NCBI GenBank assembly: GCA_938015435.1
Contig: CALLPN010000006.1
Coordinates: 124,001-188,000, forward strand
Direction of reading: 5' to 3'
Source of the DNA: an uncultured Saprospiraceae bacterium
GTDB lineage: Bacteria > Bacteroidota > Bacteroidia > Chitinophagales > Saprospiraceae
DNA: 64,000 nucleotides
Positions 9,614 through 17,829 of the stretch are shown here, piece after piece. The notes below the pieces were generated by a model, which searched no databases, was not told the origin of the DNA, and saw nothing but the letters and a program-made list of their open reading frames with translations. Positions within the stretch are counted from its first letter, which is position 1. The number at the start of each line of letters is the position of its first letter. Position numbers and translations under genes: made by a program.

Positions 9614-10030
9614 CTAGTTTGTAGAAAATTCATAATTCACATATTCTGTATTGAACTCAGATCTATCTTTGATCTGAATAGTGTAAACTCCTTCATTTAC
9701 AGAATACATACCAGTGCCACACCAGTAGAGAAATGCCATACTCTTAACGTCTTCTCCATCCATGATACCATTGAAATATATCATAGGGAATTCACCATCG
9801 AGTATTAGGTCATCCAAACAAATGTTTTGGATTGTTGTACCATCTTTCAGGTTGTCCCAGATTTTTTCTCCTAGACCAAAATCTTGAATGTCTGTTCCTG
9901 TTTCGTTTTTAATGTTGATAGTTATATGACTGCAAAAATCATTTTCTTGAATGATATCATCGGAACTGCATGATGTTAATAAGAATATTAAAGTTAGTGG
10001 GAAAATAAATGTGAATGATAAAGTCTTCAT
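9614..10030 (-). CDS. Hypothetical lipoprotein
   Basis: Unrecognised 138-residue protein with a lipoprotein signal peptide: a hydrophobic stretch ending in the lipobox LLTSC, then Ser-Ser-Asp-Asp. Acidic residues after the cysteine suggest surface export in some Bacteroidota (inference). The mature part is small and contains 'HITINIKNETGTDIQDFGL', a beta-rich opening. It stands alone between the ftsZ 3' region and a phosphatidyltransferase gene. No function can be given. Confidence 0.7.
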   Translation of the reverse strand: MKTLSFTFIFPLTLIFLLTSCSSDDIIQENDFCSHITINIKNETGTDIQDFGLGEKIWDNLKDGTTIQNICLDDLILDGEFPMIYFNGIMDGEDVKSMAFLYWCGTGMYSVNEGVYTIQIKDRSEFNTEYVNYEFSTN

Positions 10031-10095
10031 GATAATATTTGTTTGATTTACTCTGATAGACGGAGAATAACTCTAAAAGGTTGGCGAAGGTGAAT

Positions 10096-10713
10096 TCAAC
10101 CATTAAACCATTTATTTTTATTAACTTTTTCACCTCTATTTATTTTTCCCACGACCATTATAGAGGGAACATCAGTAGCCCATTTTTTCAAGACAATTAT
10201 TATTAATACTATTTCTAAACGGGATATTAGTCCAATCCAGAAGCAAATAGGAAAGGAGTGGTTGGTTTGGTAAACAATCAATTCAATAATCCATATCAAT
10301 AAACTAATGGTCCAAATTTTGGCAAAAATACTATGAGTAGCTATGGCTTTTTTAAATTTGACGTAACTCAATAGGTAGGCGATAATTTCTATTGCTATTA
10401 TTAAAAGGATAGGATATAATTTAGGAAGTACAGACGTATAATTCATATAGAAAACTGAGCCTATAATCATTAGCCAAAAGAATTGGTCCACATTACTATC
10501 CCAGACTCTAAGACTCTCTGAGGATATTCCCATTCGTCTTGCTATGATACCATCAAATACATCTGTAAGCAATCCTATGAAAATTAAGGTCGCAGCTATG
10601 ATTGAAGTCTGAGGGTAGTCTATGATAAGTATTACTGGAATCACGATTCCAAGTATAAGGCGACTATAAATGAGTAGAAAAGGGATGCTTAATTTTTCGC
10701 TATGCTGTCTCAT
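10096..10713 (-). CDS. CDP-alcohol phosphatidyltransferase family protein
   Basis: Integral membrane enzyme of the family that joins a CDP-activated lipid to an alcohol such as glycerol phosphate, serine or inositol. The signature D-x2-D-G-x2-A-R-x8-G-x3-D-x3-D is seen as D51, D54, G55, A58, R59, D72 and D76. The usual glycine is replaced by Leu68. Six hydrophobic segments fit the fold and the 205-residue length is normal. The substrate alcohol cannot be inferred. Its neighbours are unrelated, so it is probably monocistronic. Confidence 0.8.
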   Translation of the reverse strand: MRQHSEKLSIPFLLIYSRLILGIVIPVILIIDYPQTSIIAATLIFIGLLTDVFDGIIARRMGISSESLRVWDSNVDQFFWLMIIGSVFYMNYTSVLPKLYPILLIIAIEIIAYLLSYVKFKKAIATHSIFAKIWTISLLIWIIELIVYQTNHSFPICFWIGLISRLEIVLIIIVLKKWATDVPSIMVVGKINRGEKVNKNKWFNG

Positions 10714-11009
10714 GCTGTTTCAATTTTGTGATATGCATGCAAGTTTGTTAATTCTCTCTACCTATTTCAGGTGTCTTGGGTTAATTGGCATCCTATTTTA
10801 GGAATACTGAATCGCAACTTCTAATTTGAATAATTCTAATCAGAAATATCGAAATGTAGTTATTTAGGTTACTTTTTTAGGAAATGTCGATATCAAAAAA
10901 AACAGGTTAGATATAATAGTCAACAACTTTCTCTTATTTTTTACTTCTTTTCATAACCCTTATGCCTTATGTTTGTTATGTAATAGTAAACAGTCAAATA
11001 CAAGCTACC
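10714..11009. other. Divergent intergenic region upstream of mqnE
   Basis: About 296 bases between the divergent phosphatidyltransferase and mqnE genes. It is AT-rich, with no recognisable gene or strong hairpin. A candidate Bacteroidota -7 box is at 10968-10975. Confidence 0.4.
10968..10975 (+). promoter_or_regulatory. Candidate -7 promoter box for mqnE
   Basis: TATGTTTG matches the Bacteroidota -7 consensus TAnnTTTG and lies 34 bases before the ATG at 11010, but downstream of the alternative ATG at 10962. If real it supports the later start. No TTG is found at the expected -33 spacing, so support is weak. Confidence 0.25.
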
Positions 11010-12206
11010 ATGGTAGATCATAACGCTAAACTCCAAAGAGTTATAAATGATTCGAAATTAGATGCTACGCTCGTTGCTATCGCTAGTAAAGTTAGTGATA
11101 GTCAACGTATTAGCTTTGATGATGGAGTATACCTATATGAAAATGCTTCATTGGGATACTTAGGTATCTTGGCTAACCATATTCGAGAACAGAAGCATGG
11201 TGATAAGACCTACTTCAATCGTAATTTCCATATGGAGCCTACTAATGTATGCTTGTATACTTGTACATTTTGTTCATATTCTAGGTTGATTAAGAAGAGG
11301 GATGAAGGTTGGGAGTACAGCTTAGACGATATGATGGATATCGTCAAAGGATATGATGGTAAGCCTGTGACCGAAGTACATATTGTCGGTGGGGTTTTAC
11401 CTCAGTATGATGTACCATTTTACTCGAGTCTATTTACCGCTATAAAAGAACATAGACCAGATTTGCATGTCAAAGCATTGACACCAGTGGAATATCACTA
11501 TATCTTCAAAAAGGCTAAGATTAGTTATGAGGAAGGAATGAAGCAAATGCTCGATGCTGGATTAGATAGTATGCCTGGTGGTGGAGCTGAGATATTCCAT
11601 CCTGAGATCAGAGATAAGATTGCAGGTGGTAAGTGTAGTGGTGCCGAATGGCTTCGTATCCATGAGATATGGCACGAGTTAGGAAAGAGATCGAATGCGA
11701 CCATGTTATATGGTCATATAGAAGAATACAGACATAGAGTTGATCATATGGAGCAGCTCAGAGTTTTACAGGATAGGACAGGAGGTTTCCAGACGTTTAT
11801 ACCGCTTAAGTTCCGTAACAAGGGTAATCAGATGTCGCACATAGAGGAATCTACTGTAGTAGAAGATCTCAAGAACTACGCGATTTCTCGAATCTACTTA
11901 GATAATTTCGACCATATAAAAGCCTATTGGCCCATGATCGGTAGAGATACCGCACAGCTGTCACTTGCGTTTGGTGTGGACGATATTGATGGTACGATAG
12001 ACGATACTACTAAGATATATACTATGGCTGGGAGCGAGGAGCAAAACCCATCACTTAGCACCAAAGAACTCGTACAGATGATCAAGCTAGTCGGTCGTCA
12101 TCCAATTGAAAGAGATACGATATATAATGTAGTCACAGACTACATGGATCATGAATGGGAAGACGATAAGCATTACAAAGGGTATGTAAGTTTGCCAGTA
12201 GTCTAA
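11010..12206 (+). CDS. mqnE: Aminodeoxyfutalosine synthase MqnE (radical SAM)
   Basis: Cytoplasmic radical SAM enzyme of the futalosine menaquinone pathway; MqnE joins a SAM-derived adenosyl radical to the chorismate-derived enolpyruvate intermediate. The 4Fe-4S cluster ligands are C81, C85 and C88 in CxxxCxxC, and 'DSMPGGGAEIFHPEIR' follows. MqnC, a homologous enzyme, is the main alternative; the MPGGGAEIF wording favours MqnE. I chose ATG 11010 (398 residues) over ATG 10962, because the extra 16 residues look unlike the family and a -7-like box lies between them. No other mqn gene is in the window. Confidence 0.85.
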   Translation: MVDHNAKLQRVINDSKLDATLVAIASKVSDSQRISFDDGVYLYENASLGYLGILANHIREQKHGDKTYFNRNFHMEPTNVCLYTCTFCSYSRLIKKRDEGWEYSLDDMMDIVKGYDGKPVTEVHIVGGVLPQYDVPFYSSLFTAIKEHRPDLHVKALTPVEYHYIFKKAKISYEEGMKQMLDAGLDSMPGGGAEIFHPEIRDKIAGGKCSGAEWLRIHEIWHELGKRSNATMLYGHIEEYRHRVDHMEQLRVLQDRTGGFQTFIPLKFRNKGNQMSHIEESTVVEDLKNYAISRIYLDNFDHIKAYWPMIGRDTAQLSLAFGVDDIDGTIDDTTKIYTMAGSEEQNPSLSTKELVQMIKLVGRHPIERDTIYNVVTDYMDHEWEDDKHYKGYVSLPVV

Positions 12207-12263
12207 GTATTTCTTCGTCTATTTCATTACATTTGGTTTTACTTCATTAAACCCCAATAGCTA

Positions 12264-13697
12264 ATGAAAAATATAATTTTCTTATTTATAGGACTTCTCC
12301 TATTCTGTTCTTGTACGGAAGTAAATCAAATAATTACTATCCCATTGGATGGAGATATTGAGCAAAAAATTTCTCTAGATTTTAGTTCGCTAAGTGAAGA
12401 AGATCAGCAACAATTTAATATTGCGCCTTTCTTTTATGGTACTGAAGTACCGGAGAAATTCGACACGACTTATTTTTTGGGGAATGAGTCTTTTAAATAC
12501 GATTCAGAGTTAATGGATAAAGAACGTATTTTGATGAATAAAGCTTCTGTCAGATTCGATTATGATACAAGATTGGATAAGAAATATTTTGAATTGAATA
12601 TTGAGTATTCTAATGAAGCAGAGAGGACTGAATTAATTGATTTATTAGAAAAGTTATTAGGTCGAGGAAATGATTCAAAAGATGAATCTTTTAATGTTCC
12701 AAATTTTTTACTTGAAAGTATCTCAAAATATACGAACAATAGAGATTTGGGATTGATTACTTTTAAGGATATTGAACTACCTAAAGAATGGGATTTATTT
12801 AAAGATCTTAAAGAACTCTCACAGGAAGAATTAGATACTTTAGCGATGATGATTCCCGGTGAAGTGAAAACTAGATTGGTTCTACCAGGTACGATACAGG
12901 AGGTGAAAGGCACTGAAAATTATAAAATTATTGGAGGTAATACTGTAGAAATAACGACTACAATCTTTGATGTTTTGATGAATAGTAATAGCAGTGGGTA
13001 TGTAATAGAATATAATCCAGGAGCTCCTGTCACAGATCCATCACTTACAGAAGTATGGGAGCCAGAACCATTAGCTGTTGTAGCCAGAGATAAAAACAAA
13101 GCCCCATCGGACGCTATAGTTTTGTTTGGAGATGGCGATGCAAGTGGATTTCGCCATTACGATGGAGGCGAAGTAAAGTGGAAGGCGAGTAAGAAAGAGC
13201 TCAAAGCACAACCTGGGACTGGAGACATTCGAAGTAAGCAAGATTTCGGATCTTGCCAATTGCATTTAGAATGGAAATCTCCAAAAGAGCCAAATAAGTC
13301 TGGACAAGATAAAGGTAATAGTGGAGTATATCTCGCTGGAAAATATGAAGTGCAAATTCTTAATAGTTATGAAAATAGAACCTATTCTAATGGTCAAGCG
13401 GGAGCCGTATATAAACAACATATTCCATTAGTAAATGCGACAAGCCCAACAGGGGATTGGAATACCTACGATATTATTTACCATGCTCCAGAATTTAGTT
13501 TAGATGGAACAAAAACGAAAAGCGGAAGACTAACTGTTTTGCATAATGGAGTTTTGATTCAAGATCACGTTGAGATATTAGGTACGACAGAGTATATAGG
13601 GAGACCTAAAAATATAGCTCACGGACATGGGCCAATCATCCTACAGGAGCATAATAATTATGTGAGTTATAGAAATGTTTGGATCAGACCTCTCTAA
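12264..13697 (+). CDS. Lipoprotein: LppM-like N-terminal domain fused to DUF1080 (3-keto-disaccharide hydrolase) domain
   Basis: Predicted lipoprotein of 477 residues with a signal ending near LLLFCSC. Residues of about 20-255 form a beta-rich region whose end ('LVLPGTIQEVKGTENYKII', then a GNTVEI stretch) resembles the LppM-type lipoprotein domain (inference). From about residue 258 ('TDPSLTEVWEPEP') a complete DUF1080 module follows, with 'APSDAIVLFGDGDASGF', 'KGNSGVYLAGKYEVQILNS' and 'NWNTYDIIYHAP'-type stretches. DUF1080 proteins are usually secreted alone and cleave 3-keto-glycosides. The reading frame is intact through the junction. A strong terminator follows. Confidence 0.8.
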   Translation: MKNIIFLFIGLLLFCSCTEVNQIITIPLDGDIEQKISLDFSSLSEEDQQQFNIAPFFYGTEVPEKFDTTYFLGNESFKYDSELMDKERILMNKASVRFDYDTRLDKKYFELNIEYSNEAERTELIDLLEKLLGRGNDSKDESFNVPNFLLESISKYTNNRDLGLITFKDIELPKEWDLFKDLKELSQEELDTLAMMIPGEVKTRLVLPGTIQEVKGTENYKIIGGNTVEITTTIFDVLMNSNSSGYVIEYNPGAPVTDPSLTEVWEPEPLAVVARDKNKAPSDAIVLFGDGDASGFRHYDGGEVKWKASKKELKAQPGTGDIRSKQDFGSCQLHLEWKSPKEPNKSGQDKGNSGVYLAGKYEVQILNSYENRTYSNGQAGAVYKQHIPLVNATSPTGDWNTYDIIYHAPEFSLDGTKTKSGRLTVLHNGVLIQDHVEILGTTEYIGRPKNIAHGHGPIILQEHNNYVSYRNVWIRPL

Positions 13698-13722
13698 GAA
13701 ATAGTATTTTATAGAATAAGTA

Positions 13723-13758
13723 AATGGGACTACACTTTATTCGTGTAGCCCCATTTTT
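13723..13758 (+). terminator. Rho-independent terminator after the DUF1080 gene
   Basis: AATGGGACTACAC (13723-13735) pairs with GTGTAGCCCCATT (13743-13755) with one mismatch and is followed by a T-run. It ends the forward DUF1080 transcript. Confidence 0.85.
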
Positions 13759-13770
13759 GATTGGGCCAAA

Positions 13771-13810
13771 ATACATGGGTCATACCTTCAAGGTATCACG
13801 CATGTATTTT
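13771..13810 (-). terminator. Hairpin terminator for the reverse T9SS gene
   Basis: ATACATG (13771-13777) pairs with CATGTAT (13801-13807), enclosing an inner perfect ATACCTT/AAGGTAT stem (13782-13788 with 13790-13796). The minus strand continues into a short T-run, fitting the end of the gene at 13820. A T-run on the plus side means it could work both ways. Confidence 0.55.
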
Positions 13811-13819
13811 TCAGAGATT

Positions 13820-14866
13820 TTATAATTTCATAAATTTATAAATGTTATCACCTATGTCGAGGAAGTATTGACCAGTCATAAGATGATCTATTTCGATAGA
13901 TTCACCAGGTCTTATTTTATGGGAGTTGATCAATTTACCTTCTGCATTAAGGACTTTGTACTCTGATGATTCTTCGAGACCTTGAATATTTATATAGTCA
14001 GTTGCTGGATTGGGAGATATGGATATATGATTTGTTATAAATTGCATGCTTCTTATTTCAGAGTAAGATTTTTTACCATCGAAATCCATTTGCTCCAGTC
14101 GATAAAAGTTAATGCCTTTCAGTGGTTTTGTATCTTGGTAACTATAATTAAGGATAGCATAACTATTTTCAGATCCATCTACCCAATCTATAGTAGTCCA
14201 AGTAAATCCGTTTTGGGACCTTTGGATATTCCACCCTTCATTATTGATCTCAGTTGCAGTTTTCCACATTAAATTTGAGGTTTCATCTTTTTTTTTCACT
14301 TGGAATTCTAAAAGCTCTACCGGAAGTACCACCTGACCATTTCCTATTGCAAATATATTAACGCCGTTTTCAGTGTAGCCACTTACTGTTCCAGCTGGAT
14401 CTGGCCAAGCTGATCCATAGTTTAGTGATCTGTATTTCAGGGGTACATCACCAGAAGCAAATTCACCAAACCCCGTATTAACATTGCATTGTATGACTAC
14501 CCAATAGATTGTGCTTGGGTCAAAATCTATAGGTGAATCAAGCTCTATTTGATTATAGCTATTGAGAGTTACTGAATAGGGCAAAGTCTCAACCAATTTG
14601 TTGGCAGGACTACCAGATCCATTGTCTTCATATATACCCATTTTAATTAAGTCTGCGCCTGCAGTGGCATCGCTTTGATAAAATCCAACATGGGTAAAAT
14701 CGCCTCCATCAGTAGGGCCTGTTTCTATTTGAAAATAAAGCATATAGTCATCTGAAAAGTATCTTGAATTATCCCAAGTGGTGTAACCAAAAGTTTGAGT
14801 GAAAGCTTGGTATGGGATACAGAAGGCAAGGGTTAATAGAAAAGTGAGTTCTAATATTCGATTCAT
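13820..14866 (-). CDS. Secreted T9SS type A sorting domain protein
   Basis: 348-residue secreted protein. A signal peptide ends at about residue 23 (AFTQ), followed by a beta-sandwich region of about 150 residues. Next comes the fibronectin-like module common in Bacteroidota surface proteins ('LPVELLEFQVKKKDETSNLMW' through 'INFYRLEQMDFDGK'). The end is a T9SS sorting domain with 'SISPNPATDYINI' and a closing 'GQYFLDI'. It is exported by the Sec system, then by T9SS to the surface or medium. The specific role is unknown. Confidence 0.85.
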   Translation of the reverse strand: MNRILELTFLLTLAFCIPYQAFTQTFGYTTWDNSRYFSDDYMLYFQIETGPTDGGDFTHVGFYQSDATAGADLIKMGIYEDNGSGSPANKLVETLPYSVTLNSYNQIELDSPIDFDPSTIYWVVIQCNVNTGFGEFASGDVPLKYRSLNYGSAWPDPAGTVSGYTENGVNIFAIGNGQVVLPVELLEFQVKKKDETSNLMWKTATEINNEGWNIQRSQNGFTWTTIDWVDGSENSYAILNYSYQDTKPLKGINFYRLEQMDFDGKKSYSEIRSMQFITNHISISPNPATDYINIQGLEESSEYKVLNAEGKLINSHKIRPGESIEIDHLMTGQYFLDIGDNIYKFMKL

Positions 14867-15226
14867 AACATTGGTTTTTAACTAAACAAAAGGGAAGAGA
14901 TATGGTAATAAGTAATGCCAGATTTGGCAGTTACAGATGCGTAAGATTATCTCCGTGTAATAGTGAAATTACTTGTATCTATTTAGTTTTTATAGCAAAT
15001 AAAAATTTCAATGACCAATGGTATTTATTTCCATATGAACGGTTATTTTTTTGTTTGAACGGCATGTAAGTCTAATCAGTATTGTCAGAATGGGGAGTAT
15101 AAGGAAAACGTAATACAATATTTTAAATACTTCTATAGGGTAGAAATATGATTTAAAGAGCAGATCTAATTTCATGAATTTGAATCTAGTCGTGCCATAT
15201 TCAAATTGTTTTTTGAAGCAGACTAT
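14867..15226. other. Intergenic region, no recognisable gene
   Basis: 360 AT-rich bases between two reverse genes. A 55-codon forward frame at 14902-15069 has no recognisable features and I do not call it. No strong hairpin with a T-tract is seen. It must hold the promoter of the T9SS gene at 14866. Confidence 0.4.
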
Positions 15227-15691
15227 TTACCTTACTGCATTGACGTCTAAAAATAGTTTTAGCATTCCACATTCAAATTCTTGAGCTAAGTCATTCGATT
15301 CAAATCTATATCCAGCAAACATTTTTAATGCTTGCTCTTGTGTTCTTTTATTTTCTATCGTAGTTCTATAATCTATCCGTACAAACACAGGAATGCCCTT
15401 TCTATCGATACATACATTGGTATAGATTTTTCCACTTCCGCTGCGAATAACGTTAAGCAATAAATTATGATCTCTGTATATTACTTTTCTAGTATGAATT
15501 CCATTTCCAGTGAGATCTCGATTTATCCATATAGTTTCGTTTTTCAGAAACGAACTATCACCAATAGACATGGTTTCGAAGTTTGTTTCATATTGATGGT
15601 ATACATTAGATCTGTTAATGGGGGAATAACAACTCATGATTGTCACAGTCAATAATATAAAAAGTAGAGATCCTTTCAATAGTATATGCAT
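15227..15691 (-). CDS. Lipoprotein with TonB-like C-terminal domain (paralog 1)
   Basis: 154-residue predicted lipoprotein (lipobox TIMSC). Residues from about 68 to the end align along their length with the C-terminal domain of the TonB-like protein at 16469-17449: RKVIYR, SGSGKIY, a Val-Cys pair, the 'ALKMFAGYRFE' helix, 'ECGMLKLFLDVNAVR' and the same stop context. Two cysteines are conserved in all three proteins. This copy has diverged most. It lacks the membrane anchor and proline-rich linker of a TonB, so it cannot be an ordinary energy transducer. Tandem duplication is the likely origin. Confidence 0.8.
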   Translation of the reverse strand: MHILLKGSLLFILLTVTIMSCYSPINRSNVYHQYETNFETMSIGDSSFLKNETIWINRDLTGNGIHTRKVIYRDHNLLLNVIRSGSGKIYTNVCIDRKGIPVFVRIDYRTTIENKRTQEQALKMFAGYRFESNDLAQEFECGMLKLFLDVNAVR

Positions 15692-15786
15692 TCTATAAGT
15701 ATTTTGAATAGATATGAAAGTTAAAAAAAAAATAAAACGACAATAGTTAAAGTTGATGTGGGTTTCAAATAATTGTCAGCTATTTT

Positions 15787-16284
15787 TTATCTCATTCCAT
15801 TGATTTCAAGAAATAGTTTTATCATTCCGCATTGATACTCCGGTGCATTATGGTCGGCCTCAAATTTGTATCCCAATATCATATTTAACGCCTTGGATAG
15901 AGTTCTTTTATCTGTTATGGTAGTGTTGGATTGATCTATTTCTGTGTATACTGCATCACCTTTTCTATCCATACATACCTTGACAAATATTTTTCCGGAT
16001 CCAATTGAAATGACTTCCATCATTTGTTTATGATTTCTAAAAATCACTTTTCTGCCTTCGTCATCTAATAACAATATCAACGAATCATTTGATGCATAAC
16101 CATCTTTAAATAAGGAAGTATCACCCAGTGCGATCAGATCTTCAGTAAATATTACATCCAAATCTTCAGATTCATTGTAACCTTCATTGCTTGATGCAAC
16201 TAAATCTCTATTAGCCATAGTACAGGAATAAAGAGTTGAAGCTATGACGATAAACGCTAGGACATTTCTAATTAATAATTTCAT
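15787..16284 (-). CDS. Lipoprotein with TonB-like C-terminal domain (paralog 2)
   Basis: 165-residue predicted lipoprotein (lipobox TLYSC, Cys near residue 21), starting at the ATG at 16284 just after an in-frame TTG. After an acidic stretch, the last ~88 residues closely match the TonB-like protein next door: RKVIFRNHKQMMEVI, then GSGKIFVKVC, 'TEIDQSNTTI', 'ALNMILGYKFEAD' and 'QCGMIKLFLEINGMR'. It lies between its two relatives, all reverse. The anchor differs (lipid rather than inner-membrane helix), so it probably sits in the outer membrane facing the periplasm. Function unknown. Confidence 0.8.
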   Translation of the reverse strand: MKLLIRNVLAFIVIASTLYSCTMANRDLVASSNEGYNESEDLDVIFTEDLIALGDTSLFKDGYASNDSLILLLDDEGRKVIFRNHKQMMEVISIGSGKIFVKVCMDRKGDAVYTEIDQSNTTITDKRTLSKALNMILGYKFEADHNAPEYQCGMIKLFLEINGMR

Positions 16285-16416
16285 CAATTAATATTATTTG
16301 CTAAAATAAGTTTTAATTATTTCGTTTTGATATTTAGTCATGTCTGAAGTGGCTCATTTACACCGATACATTCTGTTACATTTCTATTCTAATGATTACA
16401 AGGTATTAAAAAAACA

Positions 16417-16448
16417 AAACCCACACTGGCTTTAGCCGATGTGGGTTT
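16417..16448 (-). terminator. Rho-independent terminator after the TonB-like gene
   Basis: On the minus strand AAACCCACA pairs with TGTGGGTTT-type sequence around a GGC/GCC inner stem, followed by TTTTG and T7. It lies 20 bases after the stop of the TonB-like gene, so the lipoprotein paralogs downstream are probably transcribed separately. Confidence 0.75.
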
Positions 16449-16468
16449 ATATTAATTGTTATATGTTT

Positions 16469-17449
16469 TTACCTCAACGCATTGATATCTAAGAATATCT
16501 TGATCATTCCACATTGCTCTTTTGGAGCTTTTGGGTCTGGTTCAAATTTATATCCTTTGATCATCTGAAGTGCTTTTTTTAAAGTCGCTTTAGTCTTGAT
16601 AGTTGTGTTGGCGTTATCTATTTCTGTGTAAGTTGCTTTTCCAGATCTATTGATACATACTTTGACGTAGATTTTACCAGATCCACTAGATATCACTTCC
16701 GCCATTTGTTTGTGATTTCTATAAATAACCTTTCGACCAAATACGCCATCACCTGATCCATCAAATTCTCCGGTGCCGGCACCTTCATCACCGATACCGC
16801 TATCTCCATCGTTACCACTATCGGAACCATCACCATCGCCTTCATCTCCTTTACCAGTACCATCTTCACTACCTTCCAAAACTGAAGGTTGATCAGTACC
16901 AGTGTCACTATCACTTGTGTTTTTTCCAGTAGGCGCAGATTCGAATGCTGGTTTAGTTGGTTTTGTAGGCTCTTCTACTTCCTCCACTTCTACTACTTCT
17001 GGGATTACCTCTTCTTCAGGTTCATCAAATTCCATTTCTTCTTCGATAGCTTCTACTGGAGATTCTTCCTCTAGTACTTCTGCTACCATTGGTTCTGTAG
17101 GTGTTACATCTTTGACAGGAGTAGGAGGGGTTGGTGTCGGAGGTGTTACTTGCGCTTCTACTTTTACTTCAGTAGGAGTCGTTTTTACTTGTTTTACTTC
17201 TTCAGTTTTCACTCTAGCTTTACCTTCGTCAGCTTTAGCTGCTTTACTTTTACTGCTTTCCTCCATAGCAAAGTCAACTAATGGACTTTCCTCAAAGACA
17301 ATTGCCAATTCGATAGGCTGAGGCTTAGGAACTGATGCAGGCCAGGCATAAAACCAGCATAGTAATAACAGCAAAGAGTGTAAGATAATGCTGTTACGCA
17401 TTCCTTTTTTCTTGTTCTCTTTTTCCATTGCAAGTAGCGTCGTATCCAT
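16469..17449 (-). CDS. TonB-like energy-transducer family protein
   Basis: 326 residues: a short cytoplasmic tail, one membrane segment (about 19-37), a long Pro/Glu/Val-rich periplasmic linker (about 45-180) with 'TPPTPTPPTP', a Gly/Asp-rich stretch (about 185-235), and an ~88-residue C-terminal domain with 'GSGKIYVKVCINRSGKATY' and 'QCGMIKIFLDI'. The layout is that of TonB, which couples the inner-membrane proton motive force to outer-membrane receptors. No exbB, exbD or TonB-dependent receptor is nearby. The Gly/Asp-rich segment, possibly cation-binding, is unusual for TonB. Confidence 0.82.
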   Translation of the reverse strand: MDTTLLAMEKENKKKGMRNSIILHSLLLLLCWFYAWPASVPKPQPIELAIVFEESPLVDFAMEESSKSKAAKADEGKARVKTEEVKQVKTTPTEVKVEAQVTPPTPTPPTPVKDVTPTEPMVAEVLEEESPVEAIEEEMEFDEPEEEVIPEVVEVEEVEEPTKPTKPAFESAPTGKNTSDSDTGTDQPSVLEGSEDGTGKGDEGDGDGSDSGNDGDSGIGDEGAGTGEFDGSGDGVFGRKVIYRNHKQMAEVISSGSGKIYVKVCINRSGKATYTEIDNANTTIKTKATLKKALQMIKGYKFEPDPKAPKEQCGMIKIFLDINALR

Positions 17450-17829
17450 ATCTCTACTATTTATTAGTTCGTGTTTCTTAATATTAAGACGATTCTAATG
17501 ACCATTATTGTGTTAAGAAGGTATTAATCACACCTATTTTATTACAATGACCGCACCATTAAGGTTGTCTTTCACCTAATAGACGCATAAATGTAAAGAA
17601 ATACATATATACATTAGTGTTAATGTAAGCATATAACTGATTTTCCACCTAATTTAGATCTAATTTTGTGTACAATTATGGCTTAACATTGTCTCATCTT
17701 GCGATAATTCTCGATTTAGTCCAGATTATTTTTTGAGATTGCGATCTACCGTCGCCGAAGAGCAGTTATTACTCGTATTATCCTCTTATTTTTGTTTATA
17801 ATTTTTCAATTTCTAGACAATTTACCATT
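17450..17829. other. Divergent intergenic region
   Basis: 380 AT-rich bases between the divergent TonB-like and FG-GAP genes. No coding frame is recognisable. It should hold both promoters; one candidate -7 box is at 17787-17794. Confidence 0.4.
17787..17794 (+). promoter_or_regulatory. Candidate -7 promoter box for the FG-GAP gene
   Basis: TATTTTTG matches TAnnTTTG and lies 35 bases before the ATG at 17830. There is no clear TTG at the -33 spacing. Confidence 0.25.

Noticed and set aside
14902..15069. A 55-codon forward open frame between two reverse genes
   Set aside because: No signal peptide, domain or conserved-looking motif, odd composition, and no promoter or terminator around it; open by chance in AT-rich DNA.
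16902..17321. A 139-codon open frame opposite the TonB-like linker
   Set aside because: The Ser/Val/Thr/Gly-rich product is the reverse reading of the Pro/Glu-rich and Gly/Asp-rich linker; it has no independent features.
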